Positions 12,799 through 27,700 of a DNA stretch of 64,000 nt are shown here, piece by piece. Numbering within the stretch: the stretch's first letter is position 1; each line of letters starts with the position of its first letter. This stretch comes from Ectobius pallidus (Eukaryota; Arthropoda; Insecta; Blattodea; Ectobiidae): contig CAXKWD010000011.1 of the NCBI GenBank assembly GCA_964059195.1, positions 31,482,566-31,546,565 on the forward strand, in the 5' to 3' direction. Position numbers and translations under genes: made by a program. The notes under the pieces were generated by a model, which was given only the letters and a program-made list of their open reading frames with translations, was not told where the DNA came from and did not search any database.

Positions 12799-15700
12799 GT
12801 AAGTGCTTCAGTATATAATCATACTTGGATAATTTGAACGTTTTAAATTCATTGAAACCGGGGTTGTTACGGATAACCCAAGTCAAGGTCACCCTTGAAC
12901 TATGAGGACTACAGCAGACCAGAAAGCAGTGGTGGCTCGTAATTCACTGAAACTGGTCTGTAAACAGACAGTGATGGCTCGTGAGATATACATGTCATAA
13001 AAATTGATGTCCAGGCTAATAAGTGAGGACCTTGTAATTAGAGTTTATTGCTAAAGTACCAGACATTACCTCAACTCACGGCTTAAAGAGCAGAGGGTGC
13101 TGAAATACAGACGCCTCCTACAGCCTTACGCACACAATGGAGATCAGAGGATTCTGTTTACCGATGAAAAAACCTTCCTCATTGAAGAAAGTTTCAATCA
13201 TAATCCCTCCTCAGTAAAGATTTGGTGGTGGGGGAGTTATTCTGGTGCCACACAGATGCATTTTTTGTGAAAAGGGTGTGCAAACCAATGTAGGAGTGTA
13301 TGAAAAACAGTACTGGAACATGTTATGAAAGACTTAAACAATTTATTGTTCTGAAATTAAAATTGGAGTTTCCTAAAAAATTCTGCTCCAGCCCAAAAGG
13401 CAAAATGAACTCAAAGGGTGGCTGAAGTGCAAAATGCCAGATTTTATATCACCTGCAGATTTGCCGTCTAGCAAGCTGGACCTTGATCCCTTGAACTACA
13501 ATTTATGGTCAGTGCTTGAGGGTATTGTCTGCAATAAGAAGCACCCCACAATTGAGAGTTTGAAACTTCTTTATTGGCAGCAGTGGCGGATTTCCCAGTG
13601 AATATCATGCGTTCTAGAGCAGATAATTGACCAAATAGACTTAAATCCTGTGTGGTTGCAAACGATAGCGATTTTGAAAACTGATTGGTGCTAAAATTAG
13701 CTAATACATGTAAGAACATCGTATTAAATGAAAATTAAAATACATGTATCTGTATCGTAATATTTAGGAAGTTTATACAGTGAAGTAATTATTATATAAA
13801 AATAATAATGAGATGGATTGTAACACACTAACTTCACTAGAATTGTCACTAACCTGGACAGCAGTTTCGAATGGCGTTTGGAGTCTAGCTGAGGATGCCA
13901 TTCGAAACTGCAGTCCAGGTTAGTGACAATTCTAGTGAAGTTAGTGTGTTACAATCCATCCCATTATTATTTTTACATCTATCTGTGATTCAGATTTTCG
14001 TTTTAGAAGATGTTACAGTATTTATGTTACGGCTATGTAGAAGAATAACTAGAGTGATAATGTAGTATGGTCACTGTTTGTTACAGTACTTATGTTATGA
14101 CTATGTAGAAGAATAACTAGAGTGATAATGCAGTATGGTCACTGTTTTGATGACAATAAACAAAATAATGCCATTGGTAGCAAATTTGCACTAGCTTGAG
14201 GGTTAAAACAATTTGTTTAGATCATATTTAAAATTGAGTAATTTTTTTTAAAGAAAGACCAGAACCCTGCATGTTTGAGCATTAAGACTAGAAGTAAATC
14301 GAAACAGTCAGATGCCTTGCTAAATCGGCAAAGCATCAAACATTTCTGCAAAGCAGTGTTGTGCACTGCAGCTGAGTATGAAATATCCTATCAAGTATGT
14401 TTCACTCTTTCTGACCGTCACAAAATCTAAAACATGTTAGTCCATGAAAAACATTACTGTACTGGTTGCTTAATTCAGGGTTAATGGATTGAGAAATGAA
14501 ACAAAGAAAGAATAGCATAAAATAGTTGCTAAATTGACTTTCTTATTTAAAATATACTTTTCCCTAATTATTATATGTAGGATTTTTGTGCAGTTCACAT
14601 CAGTCATTGTACACATTGATTATTCCTCTTTCACTGCATAGGATTCTGACTTTGGTTGCTTTCATAAATGATGTGACAACTGTTGGTAATATTGAGAAGT
14701 TAACAACTCAGATGTTCTGATAACCATTCTTATGTAAATTTTATTTTATACTGATGGTTTGATTTCTTGATTATTATAAATCTTTGAAGTAAATATCATT
14801 AAATAATCACACTTTCAGCAGCTTGAACTCAGCTGCATTGTTTTAAGTTTTTTTTTTTTACTATTTTTATTAATGCCTGCTTGTCATTTGCAGATATTTG
14901 AATGGTGGTACTTCAGAAAATACGGCACTTCATTCATCGAGCAAGTGTCTCTAAATCATATCAGTCCGTGGATTGGAGGAGGGGACACTGGAAATGAAGC
15001 AAATAATGTTGCAAATAACACCAATACTACAACAACGAATCAACAAGCAGTTCCAGGTTTGATATAAAATTAATTTAGAAATAACATTTAATTTTATACC
15101 TTCAGATAAGAAGTAAGAATGAAGAACAAAGTGCAGTACTATTTTAGGAAATTACTTTAACTGAAAATTAGTAAATTTTTTGAGAAGCTGTAACAACAAA
15201 CCTGAATATGAATCATATTTCCTACTATATTAACTTCTTGACTCTTTGTCCAAATTTTTATTTAGCAGTTGAGTTCAACTTTCAGATCATTTTTATGTTA
15301 TTTGACTATAGAAATACATTTCTTTATCAGTAGGTGTAGTATTTTCAAAATTTTGGGGGTTTTTTAGCCTTTCCCACTCCCTTCTCTACATAAGAGTACT
15401 CAGATATGAATGAAAAGGAGGAATAGGAAATAGTTTTTGGGTCAGTTATGGTTCATTTACCCATCATTTGAAACACTTATAATGCTAATCCTTGTAAAAT
15501 TTATGATTGTGAGAGACGTGTGTTCTATATTATAGTGTCGACCTATGCAACTGCTTACAATCTGCTTGCAACCTTCTGATCAGTTTTAGCGAGGAGAAAT
15601 GCAATAGTCAACACTCTAGCAGTGTGCAGCCAGAACTGGCATGTTATTCGCACTATGGATTCACTACACACAACCCTTTAGATCTCAAACTGGCAATGTC

Positions 15701-18700
15701 CACTGTGCCTTTGCAACTCCCTGCAATGTCTTCTTTCCAATTGCAGGCAATATAAATGCCACAGACTAGCACTCTAGCAGTGCGCAACTGAAACTGGTAT
15801 ATTTTTTCAACAGTTTCATCACACAACAGTTTAGATCCAGAAAAGGTTGCAATAAAGCAGTTATTTATTACTAGACCTGGGATTTTAAGGCAAATGCCTA
15901 TTTTGTTCTTTATGAAATAACATGAAAATTTTTAAATATGTGGACGTTTCATGATAACTCACTTACATTTATAGAGTTTTATAGTGCCCTGAAATGCCTA
16001 TTTGGACCTTTATAGCCTGTTTTACTATTTTCATGCCTAAAATGCCTATTTCGTACATTTAAAATAAAATTCAACTTCTGTAATTTTTAGAATCTTATAA
16101 TGGACATCCCTCGATGAAAAGCAGAACAGTAGAGGTGGGTTTTTCACAGAAACATGATTATTCCAAACAATTGTCGCTAAAGGAATATTGACTGATGGGA
16201 GAGGGGGAGGATTAAGGGGGAAGGACTACTATGTCAAGTCACCAGTGAAAGAACATCTGTTTAAGTGAATATAGTTTGTTATGCCTAATTTTGCAGTTAA
16301 TTCTGTTAAGAATAGGTAACATTTCTTGCAGAAAAAGAAGACCATGTTACAGAAGTCTATTTTCTTTCTATCTACACATTTTAAAGCATGTTTTAAGTGC
16401 CCATTTTCTCTTTTAAAAGCCTATTTACTTGTTTTAAAAGCCTATTTTAGATGCCTATAACTAATTTTTTTAGATCCTAAAATCCCAGGTCTATAATACA
16501 TTACACTTTTCTTACCTGTACTGTTACACATGTAGCTTGCGTTTGGAATCCTCAATCATATCCCAAGTCCCAATTGACCTGATATAGGCTCTTCATGATT
16601 TTCTTTATTCCAAGATAGGTTGAATTTTTACAATAAATAAGAATAAAATTAAACTTGGATGGGTCAGTCAGTAAGGCAGCTGTATTTATGCTCTCAAGTT
16701 TACAAGTTTGATCTCAGCCAGGGTCGATTACATTATTAGGTGTGTGACAGCCCCATGTCCATAGATTAAAAGGCATGTAAAATTACTCTTTCATAACAGA
16801 ATTCTAGCACACAGGCTTCAGTTACAGGTTTAAGTAGCAGTTCACAAATATCCCTAAAAATTTATAACTAATAAACAGTTGTTAGAAAACATTGAAGACT
16901 GCTGGATTAGGTGTTTATTTATTCTGCAGAATGCAAGTTTCGATTCCACTCCTATATACTTAAAAAGAGTTTTGCTGAACATAGCCTATATCTAGTATTT
17001 AAAGTCACTGTGAGCATGCTAGGAAAATGCCACAAACATGCTGTGCTGTGCTCTTAGAAATAAGAACCAAGAAAATACCATAAACAGTGGGAAGATTGTA
17101 AACTTTCCACAATTATTTTTCATTGTATTTTGTTTAGAGATTATTGCATTAAACTAGGAAAATTAAAAAATATATCTTTGTGTTTTACGGTGGGAAAAAA
17201 TGCAGGAAATTCAAAATCATCTCACGTTCTTTAAAGCATGTCAACCTTTACTTCTGTCGTCCATATAGCAATCTCTTGGTTAGATCCACTAGTAGTACAA
17301 GAGGAAATATTCTTCTTCCGGATAAGTAAACCGGAGCATATGTATCTTAAAATCTATTTAAGCGATTGTTGTACAAGACCTGAGAAGCATATTGTAAATC
17401 ATAATAAAATCTTGGAAATATTTTTCTCTAGTTTGAGTCAGATGAGAAGTTTGGCATTTTCCAGCATTTCAGAAGCTGATGCTGTCTCCATCCTCAGGGT
17501 AATGAAGTGTAGAGTGCCATGTCATGAGGGATATATATTTATATACAGAGCGTCTCAAACGTCTCTCCACAGTGAGGTGAATGCGCTACTACACTCACTC
17601 ACCACAGTTAAGTTGGCAATGGATCCCGCTAACCACACAGTTGTCACAGTACCTATTCAAGCGGGAGGAGGGAGGGGTGGAGGACGCTACCTGATCAAGG
17701 TCAGTTCTCCACCTCCAAAGTTTGTTACCAACTTAACAGGACCCGAATGCGTCTTGAGTTCACTGCTGAGAAAGTTTTAAGACACATTTTATTATATTTA
17801 TAGTTTCATTAATTGGTATATTTGTATATAGATTTTTTATGTCTAACGAAATTAAGGTTTCATCGGGGTTGATTTTTAATTGTTTTACTTTATTCACTAG
17901 ATCTAACGTATTTTGACTATGTAAGTATTGTTGAGCTCTAATTTATCTTTTATGGTTTTAGCTAGTTTTTTTTTAAATTTCATACGAAGGAGCAGTTGTA
18001 AAGTTCACTATAGGTCTTATTGGATGATTATTTTTGTGTAGTTTAATTACACATAAACTTTTAAGACACATGTTATATATCTATATACCAATCCATATTG
18101 GAATGAGTTTGACTAATCAGCAAACAGCCAGTCTTTTTTGGAAAATGCCAAACTTTTCACTTGCCTGCAAACTCAAGAAGAATATTTCCATATGGTATAC
18201 CAGGAAAATCTGTAGTCATACAATATAAAAATCTTCTAACTTTTTCAGAATGTAAGGTATGGAGGAATCCATTGAATCTCTTCCGAGGGGCAGAGTACCA
18301 GAGGTTTTATTGGGCAACAAACAAGGAGCCCCTAACGTATTATGACATGAATTTGTCAGCCCAAGACCATCAGACTTTCTTCACCTGCGAAGGGGATTGT
18401 GGAAAAGCTGAATATGAAAGTGAGTGAAATCTGTAATAAGACATTGAAATAACATATTCCATTGCCAAGATATTTTAGGAAATCTTTTGATTTAAATTTT
18501 TGGGATTTCTACCAGGTAACCTATGGTATGAGACATAATATGAAATCTGTTTTAAGCTTTTGTTCCATAAAATTATTTTTTATATTAAAAAATATGTAAA
18601 TTTGCAAATTAACATAAAATTTTCAAAAAATTACACAATCTTGAAAACTCTCACTTATTTGTTCCTTTTTATGCATAGAATGTTGTGAACTACGTACTGT

Positions 18701-21700
18701 ATATTATGCCTCATTTTTCAACATATATGACTCAAAACTTCTCAAACTTCACATGGCTATCAATGTTGAATTTCGTGCAATTTTTTCTATTTTTTATAAC
18801 TGAAATTTCAGTTACCATCAGTTTAAAATTACCATTATTTGCATTTCTTTGCATCTGAGCAGCTCACAGTACAAGAATATTCTGTAGTACATCAAAAATG
18901 ACAAAATAGGCAAAACACATAATTACCATAAAATGTTCACCACTTGGTTATTCAGTTTTAATTCATTTTCTACAATGCTTCAATTGAAATTGATTATTAA
19001 ATTGATATTCTTGGAGATTCGAGATAATCCGATAGATGGCGATGCTTGGAAGAGGAGACCGGCCATGGTAGATCAATCAGCTATGTTGTGCACACTTTTA
19101 CTATTATTGCCTAAAAACATTTGTACGTGATTTTAAGCCTTATCCATATTTCGCTGGACTTAATTTATGCAAAAAACGAGCGTGGCTTATGTTCGGGTAA
19201 ACATGGTGAATTTTCTATAAAATTTGAAGCAATAAGTTTTTCAGCTCACTATTTACAATTTATCTCATACCTCCAAAAAATGTTGTGGTCTTCCAATGAA
19301 CTTCTTGTCATAGTATTGGCGCTCAGACCTCTTGAAGTTGGAAATGCCTCTGTATATCAAATTAAGACTTTATGCATGTGGATTCAAGCAAGTGTTGCAC
19401 ATATTATTTTAGTTGTGTTTATAGTGAATTTTAATTGAAGAAAATATCAGTAGAGGGAATCGTATTCTTTCAGTAATGCAGACTGCTTGGCGAGAACGCA
19501 ACCCGGTGGCAAGAATAAAAGCTGCACACGAAGCACTTGAAAAGAATCCTGACTGTGCACCAGCCTATATACTCTTGGCAGAAGAAGAAGCGACCACAAT
19601 TCTAGAAGTCGAAAAAATATTAAAACAAGCTTTAAGAGCAGCAGAAATGAATTACAGAAAATCGCAACAGACACAACACCAGGGTTCAGTAATGGAAGCA
19701 CTTCACAGTAAGTTCTGGCTTCTGCACATGTTCTTGTATTGTTCTTTTATGATCTTTACAGCTCGCTCATGTATTCCATCAATGGAATGAATTTCTTTTC
19801 CATGACACCTATAACTTCTTAAGTTGTGTAGAGGGTGAAAAACTGAGCATTTTTGGTCAAAATTAGGATTTTTTTTTTGTAATAAAAATGAAATGTATAT
19901 TAATGTTATTGTTGGCTAAGTTTCGGTGTCCTCAGGCACTTCTACCGGCCATAGCAATAGATATTACTCACATCTCTTCTCAAGAAGGTTTATTATATAA
20001 TGTTGTGGAAAAGTTTTATTCCTGTTAGTTTAATAGTTTGATATTAAAAAAATTTCGTATTTTGAAATGAAACTTATTGTACAATTTGTCACTAAAAATG
20101 TTTTAATGTTTTTTAGTAGGACAAAGGACATGTTAAAAAAAGCTGCACTGTAGTTTTCATATACCTTTATTACAAAAGGGGGAAATTATTTTCACTACAT
20201 ATCGTCACATTAGCATCGGAGAGTACCGCCATTACTTGTGTGTCATGTGCAAATGTGCTACTGAATGAACTGCAGCCTACTCTGTTGCTACCCCAGTAGC
20301 AAACCATTTTTGGTTGCACATCAAATTTTCTACCCACAGCTCTCACACCACTACACTTAATTTCAAAGAGAATGAATAACTCATTCGTCGACCAGTCATT
20401 TTCACATGCCACTTGTCTCTCTGCTTTCAAATTAAACACTGACCACTGCATTCTATGGACCACGAGCTCACAAAACACGCTGCTGTGAAATGTTAAGGGT
20501 GGAACTGGAAGGGGAAGAGTCATGCAGCCAAAAGCTCAAGGTCAAGGAGGTAGCTAAAGAATTTACTGCTACGTTCCGTCCAAAGAATGGCCAGCGTTGC
20601 CAGTTTTATCCATATTCGAACCATTGATTTTCACAATTTTTAACATTTTTCAAATTATGGATTAATAAATTAGGGGGTCTTATAGGCAAGGGGGCCCTAT
20701 AGCCGAATTAATACGTAATGTATAAATCACTTTACTTGCAACTGAACAGTTAAAACTCCCAAAGAAAAGTCTAACAAGTTGTTGTTGTTTTCAAATGGTT
20801 GGAGCTTGGTTTACACCATTAGTCCTCTTGCTTCCCAATAGAGTCCCGCTATATCTTGTTTCTTCTTTTTCTCGGGTGTAATCGTCTGCAGTGCAGCAGG
20901 TGTTCCTTGCTTAGGAGGACACTTTCGCCACACAAGGAGCATCCGTTGGTTCTGAGGACAATTCCCATTCTATTAAGGTGGTCATCTAGACAGTCGTGGC
21001 CTGTTTCCAGCCTGAAGAGCGCTACTGCTGTTTTTCTGAGGAGGTGTTTGATTTTTTCTGCATGTTTAGCTATGTGTTCATATCTCCTGCCTTGGAGGTC
21101 TTTTGTATTCTGTTGTCTTCTGTTTTGGTGTATTTTGTGTTTAAGCTCCTGTTGCCTCTTTTGTATCGTTATCTCTTTTGCTGTTCTCTGTTTGATTCTG
21201 GAGCCTTTCTTTGCTAAACGGTCTGCTTGTTCGTTGCCCATCAGCCCCACATGTAAGGGTACCCATTGAAACATAACGTATTTACCTTGTGCTTCCACAA
21301 TAATTTTATACATGGTTCTGATATCCTGAATGATGGGAGTGTTTTGTTGGTTCTGAGTTATTGCTTGTAGTGCTGACATTGAATCCACCAATAGTACTAT
21401 CTGTTTCCTTATGTTGGGTCTATATATGATCTTCTGTAATGCTGTTGCTATCGCCTTCAGCTCTGCCTCAAAGTTTGTCGTTCCCGATCCAAGTGAGATG
21501 TATTGGGAAAAAATTTTGCTGTGTATTCCTGCTCCAGCTCCATCTTCTGTGTTACGTAGTGAGCCATCAGTATATATCCTTATCCATTCTTCTGCCGGAT
21601 ATCTAGTATTTATAGTTTCTAAGGAAACTTGTAACATTGTAGCTGATAAGTCCTTTGATTTCGATATCGGCTGCGTGAGAGTTACGGTAATTCTGATTTT

Positions 21701-24700
21701 ATATCCATGTATTCTAGTGGGTTTATGAGTGGTGGGTTGGGTAGAATTTTGCTTGTTGCTCTTTCTGGATAGAGTTCTTTTACTGTATCCTTAAAAGTTT
21801 TTTGAGTTGTCAAGGTTGGTTCACATGTGTTGTTCTGGTACCAGTGATGTTTATGTTTGTTTGCACTTAGTTTCTCGTGTAATGATAATGCTTGTATATC
21901 ATGTTCATCTTGGAGAGGGTTGTTACTTGTTGCGACTCTTAATGCTATGGTTGGTATTGTCTTGATGGCACCCGTTACTATTCTTAGCATTCTGTTTTGG
22001 GAAGTTTCCAGCTTTTTCCAGCTTGTATTGTCAGCTAATGGTATTATTTCTCCTCCATGTTTGAGAATTGGCTTGATATATGTTGTATAGGTGTTATTTC
22101 TAACAAGTAATCATGTTCTTTTCTTTTTTCCAGGAAGGGATACAAATGTATTAATATATATAAAAAGAAGACTAGCGATGTGTGCAAGAAAGTTGGGTAA
22201 ACTGAAAGAAGCAGTTAAACTATTTAGAGATGTGAGTAAGGATCCTTCATTTTTCCTTTCTTTTCTTTTAATCATTTATTTATCTTAAAATTATATTTTA
22301 ACCTTTTCACTGCTAACATACTTTGCAAACAGGCGGCACAGAATTATTTTGAAAATTTCTTTTGTAATCATAAATGGACAAATAATTGCAAATAATTTAT
22401 CAGTTTCTTCCAAAACGAGAGAACAGCACATATTTCTTGAAGTTTAGATTGATTTACGCAAGTTTGGGGATGTCTGCATGTCATCGCAACACAGCAGTCA
22501 AAGCATTTCAATGAATGGTGCAATATATCGCCTGAAACTTTTAGCTACAGATGGCAGGTCAAGATAGAGAACAGGGAACTGATGATGTCAGGATATAGGA
22601 CTACACAACAGATAACACTATAGGTTGACATGCTAGGAGTCCCTGTCAGGGAGATTTTCTTTCATCTATTGGCATGCAAAGTAGTGCATCGTATATGGGC
22701 AGTTCCATTTGTCATGGAATCATCTGTGGACTGTCTTCAATTACATAATTTTTTATATTTCCAGGAATATAAAAACAGGAGAATCGTGCAATGCACACTG
22801 CGGTGTACGGTTACATATGAATATCAAGGATTTTATGTTATATATACATATATACATATACACACACAGTGCGTCTCAGTCAGATTGCACCCACCGCACC
22901 GCGAGTTGAGTTCTCCCCAGATTACTCTCATATCCCCAGTATGCGGCAAAGGAACTGCCCGGCAGTTGACTGACTTTGTTCTGTTATGTCTGTCCGTCAG
23001 TCTGCTGTCAGTTTGTAAGCACGATAACTTAAATAATATGCTTTATCAGATTTTCATTTTAGGATAGAGATAAACTCAATAACAGAAGAGCAATTAATGT
23101 GTGTTAATCGGAATTTCCTATCACAATGCCAAAAATGTGTGAATGTAGGGGGAGGACATTTCCAGCATGGTAGGTGTCTATTTTTCATTGTTGAGTACGG
23201 ACGAAGTCAGTTAACTGCCGGTTAGTTCCTTTGCTGCATACCAGGGATAGGAGCATCATCTGGAAGAACTCAACGCACGGCGCGGCGGGTGCAATCTGAC
23301 TGAGATGCACTGTATATATCAGTAACATGGCCAGCAGAGATGCAAGCTGATGCATATATGTGGCTGTAGCAATGAAAGGGTTAAATATTTTTATCCTTGA
23401 AAACTTTTATATTAAAACTTAGTTTTTCCACGTTCTGACAAAATGTATTCATAGTGCTTTTACTTTAAGTAATGTGTATATTTCTCTTTGCAGTTAACGA
23501 AGGAGGTGCCACCAATAATGAATGTATTAAACATTCATGAAAATCTTATAGAGGCACTTCTTGAAATGCAAGCATATGCTGATGTTCAGGCAGTATTAGC
23601 GAAATATGATGACATCAGTTTACCAAAATCAGCTACAATATGTTACACAGCTGCACTTTTAAAAGCAAGAGTTGTAGCTGACAAGTAAGTTTTCCTGAAA
23701 GTTTAGATTACTATACAGTGGAGTTTCTCTTATGAGAACATTAAAGGTCACACAAAGAATAGACAAAATCTAAGCTTTGAAAAATTGATATATCAAAAAC
23801 ATAGGTTATAACATCATCTCAGATGGTAAATCTCTTGTGTTTCACCACATTATGTAATGATGATGAATCTTTCAGGTTTCATCACCGAATTTATCATCTG
23901 AGATAATGGTGTAACCTGAATTTTTTATATCCAAGATAACGAGGAATGTCATCCATGTTGGTGAACACAGCCCTAATTATCATTCTGCTCTTATGTTTAC
24001 TATGTAAAGTTGTATCTAGAAGAGCTGAAAATGGTAAGGACATTGAATTGTAGTATAATGGAGATAAAAAAAAGGTTTCTTTGTATGGGCCATTTGACTT
24101 TAAAGTTGCACATGTTTTTAACCCTTCTGGGGCAGTAGGGTATGTCAGGTGTCCCATGCATTTTACTTAGGGTTACCAGATTCTTTTAATGAAATGTAGG
24201 ACAGTAGTGGTCTAAAATGGAGGACAGTACATAAAAATTTAGGACACTAAAGAAAAGTGTTAAATGTAGGAAAATTAAACTCTAGAAGTAAATTACCACT
24301 TATGCATAGGTTTTATATTTTTTCCTTTATACCTCTTTGCTGAATTCCTGAGTTGGTAAATCATTTGTAATGAATCAATGTTAATATTTCTCAAAATCCA
24401 GGATATTCCAGATTTTTCAGAAATGCCAGGCCAGATATAAGGTTAAAAAGTAGGGCATGTCTGAGATTTTCTGGGTGTCTGGAAACCCTAATTTCTTTTG
24501 CTTTTGCCATTTCATAATCATTTTTTTGTTAAATGTGAAATGTTCATTGAAATATGAGTCATACACATCCTGTGATCCATTGTCTGGGGACACGTCCTTT
24601 AGATGTTACAAGTTCCCCTGAGGGATAATTGAGAGCTTGTATTACATGCACAAAACAATATAAATTTACACATACTCAAATCACAACAGAAATTTTGAAA

Positions 24701-27700
24701 TTAGAATAAAATAATGAATAATATAATTAATAAAAAATATGTAGTTTTGATCGTAATGTCCATTAGAAATGAAACATCTTTCATACAGTTTTTAAAACTT
24801 ATTTTTCATCAAATTAAATTATTTAAAATTTGCATATAGACTGTAAATAGTAGTAGAAAATAGCACATTTCACTTAATTCAACAAAATTTTTAAGAACAA
24901 TAAAAAGATCTTACGTGAAACTCACGTAACATCCTCTCCCCAAATAAAAGTGTGCCTCTTAGTATAATAAAGTATGTATGACATTCTCTTCATATAAATT
25001 GGTTGTAAAACTGAAGAGAATTTCGTTAACACATCGTATCACATCTCCCAAGGATGCAAAACCCACATAAAATCTGATGAATGCACTCACGTAACTGCAT
25101 TTTCTCTAAACATGGCCAATATACGTGCTTTGAATTTTTCCTGGTGCTGGTAATATATGATATTTTCCCGGGCTACTAACCAGGTGGTGAATTGGATTAA
25201 TTCCGACGTTTCGAAGCCAAACTGAGGCTTCATTGTCAAGGAGAATTAATCCAATTCACCACCTGGTTAGTAGCCCGGGAAAATATCATATATGGCCAAT
25301 ATATCTTTATCACTTGACACACTGATATAGAATAAGACACCTTCTTGGAAAGAGCATGTATTCAGTTGAATGAAAATATTTTTTTTTTTTTTATTCAGGG
25401 GACATCAAAACGTGTATTTTTGTCAAAAACTCAACTTTGAATTTCAGGGACGAAAACAATACTTCCTCTACGTGTAGTACCTATGGTATGGGCAGAGGAA
25501 GTAAAAATTGAACAAGGAATTAATCTTAGTTACCTTACTCCATATCCTTGCTGCCAGGTAGCTCTTTCTTGTAGTGATAGAATTTGAACTCCATGAAACT
25601 GACTGTTCATGTCTTTTTTAGGATTTCATTTTATTCCTTAATAATACAGTGAAACCTCTTTTATCCGGACTAACTGGGACCGACAAGTCATCCTGATCAT
25701 CAAAAATATGAATAATCCGGGAATTTGGCAATATTATTTACATTAATGCATATAATAAGCTGTAGGCCTACATATCACAAGTTACTGTTTACTGCATTTA
25801 CATTAAACAAAAAACAAAGATATTATAGAACACTTTTTACACTCAAGCACTGTTAAAATAACCAGTGACTTTCTTTTGTGTCAGTTTCATATGACGTTTG
25901 TATGCAGTGCGATTGTGCAGGCATTTTACTATATGTGTTCAGCTGACTTTTCTGTTTGGTGCTCTTTGTAAGCCATCACTTTTTCCAACTGGGCTGTTGC
26001 CTCAGTATGAGAGATCACCTCTTCCAGTTGTGCTCCTTCATCGTTTTCTGATCCACCAACACTCTCATCACCTACAGCTGATGAACACACAGCGATAATT
26101 TAATCATCCGTAACCCTGCTGCGGTCACCGTCATTATCTGTTTGTAGCCAGTCATTAATGTCATTAATATTGACATCTACATAACTTTCTGCCATAATAG
26201 TTTTGAGAAATTCTGCAGGATTGCCATCATCAAAGACTTTCACACACTTCATTAGTGGATTTGCAGATAGCTGGCCATTCTTTTTTCCATGACTTCTTAA
26301 TTGTCGACTCAGCCACACGATCCCAGGCAGATGCAACCATATAAATAACATCCTTAACATTAACTGATTTCAGATATGCAATCATGCCATTTTCGCCCTC
26401 CCCTTTAATTAAGTTACTCAGTAGCTGTCTTTTGTATGCACGCTTGATGTTTTCCAAAACACCTTGGTCCATCGCCTGTAACATTAGGCGGTAAAAATTT
26501 CATTTTAATGTTGCTGCTGACAAGTTCTTTGACTCCCAGAAGTGATAGAGCAAACCTTTGTTTGTTGGATATTACGTTACACTTAACACAAACTCTTTGA
26601 AAAATCAGTTCTTAAAAATCACACTGTTCATCCAGGCACTTTTTTGCAATTCATAAGCAACAGGGATAGAGTAATATATATAGTAATAAATAGTAAATAT
26701 ATATAGAAATTAATAGTAATAGAGTAAAAAAAAAAAATAGTCACTATATAGCTATCTTTGTAGGATATTTCCCTTATGTAACTCTTGTATATAATGTACC
26801 TCTTGTATTTGCAATTTATGTACAATTGAATGTCATTTTGTATGTATTGAATGTCATTTTGTATATTATTGAGTGTAATTTTGTATATAGCCCCTTAAGG
26901 TGAGCTTTGCTCGTTGGGGTTTAAGTATTACAATAAATATATTCAATGAGGAACAATCCACATGTTTCAAAGCCCGTGGATTCTTCGATTTCCCTCTTAA
27001 GATAAGTGGCAACTTATGTCTGCCTGATGCATTACTGTAAGCCATAACTGTTAATCTTCATTTGTAGCCCTTTGCTGAGTCATCTGATTTTGGAGCTAAT
27101 GTCTTGCTGGATAGCATTCGATAAAAGAGTCCACTTTCGTCAGCATTATAAGCTTTATCTGCGCTTTAAGTTTTCTGAGAAAATCATTTTTCAAAATCTT
27201 TTATGAACTCTTCAGAAGTCACTTCATCCCGTGTTAGGCTTTCACCAGTGACTGACAACTGTTGTATTCCGTGTTAAGCTTTCCATCTAACCAACCCTGG
27301 CTAAGAGTGAAATTAAGATTAAAGCTTTTTCCTGCAATATCGAACCCAAAATCAGAGTGCCTTTCTCTCATTCTGCACTAAGCCAAAAAATAACCCGTCT
27401 AGGCGCTCTTTTTTTCTTTTCTTACTGTCCCTCTCCCCTCTAAGCTATCTTTCATCATCTTTTTAAAGCAGAAGTCTTCATTTTCCTTTCAGTTTTCTTC
27501 CAGTCAGACACAGTAGAAGTCCCAACTCCATATTCTGCAGTAATGTTTTTCATTGATTCACCTTTGTCTATTCTGTTTAGAGCTTTTAATTTTTTGTCCA
27601 TAGAAACAACCACTTCCGTTTTGACATCATTCACACACAAAACTAATGATACAGTATTACAGAGCACAATGTTTACTTGAGTAGCGAAAGTAAGCCACTG

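Noticed and set aside
17238..17780. 180-codon open frame in an ST7 intron, sense strand
   Set aside because: No recognised domain, mixed composition, contains a transposon-end-like TACAGAGCGTCTCAAACG and a low-complexity Gly tract; no splice phase joins it to ST7 exons. Treated as chance.
20856..21269. Plus-strand open frames over 20856-22090
   Set aside because: Shadows of the minus-strand LINE RNase H and RT-tail coding sequence.
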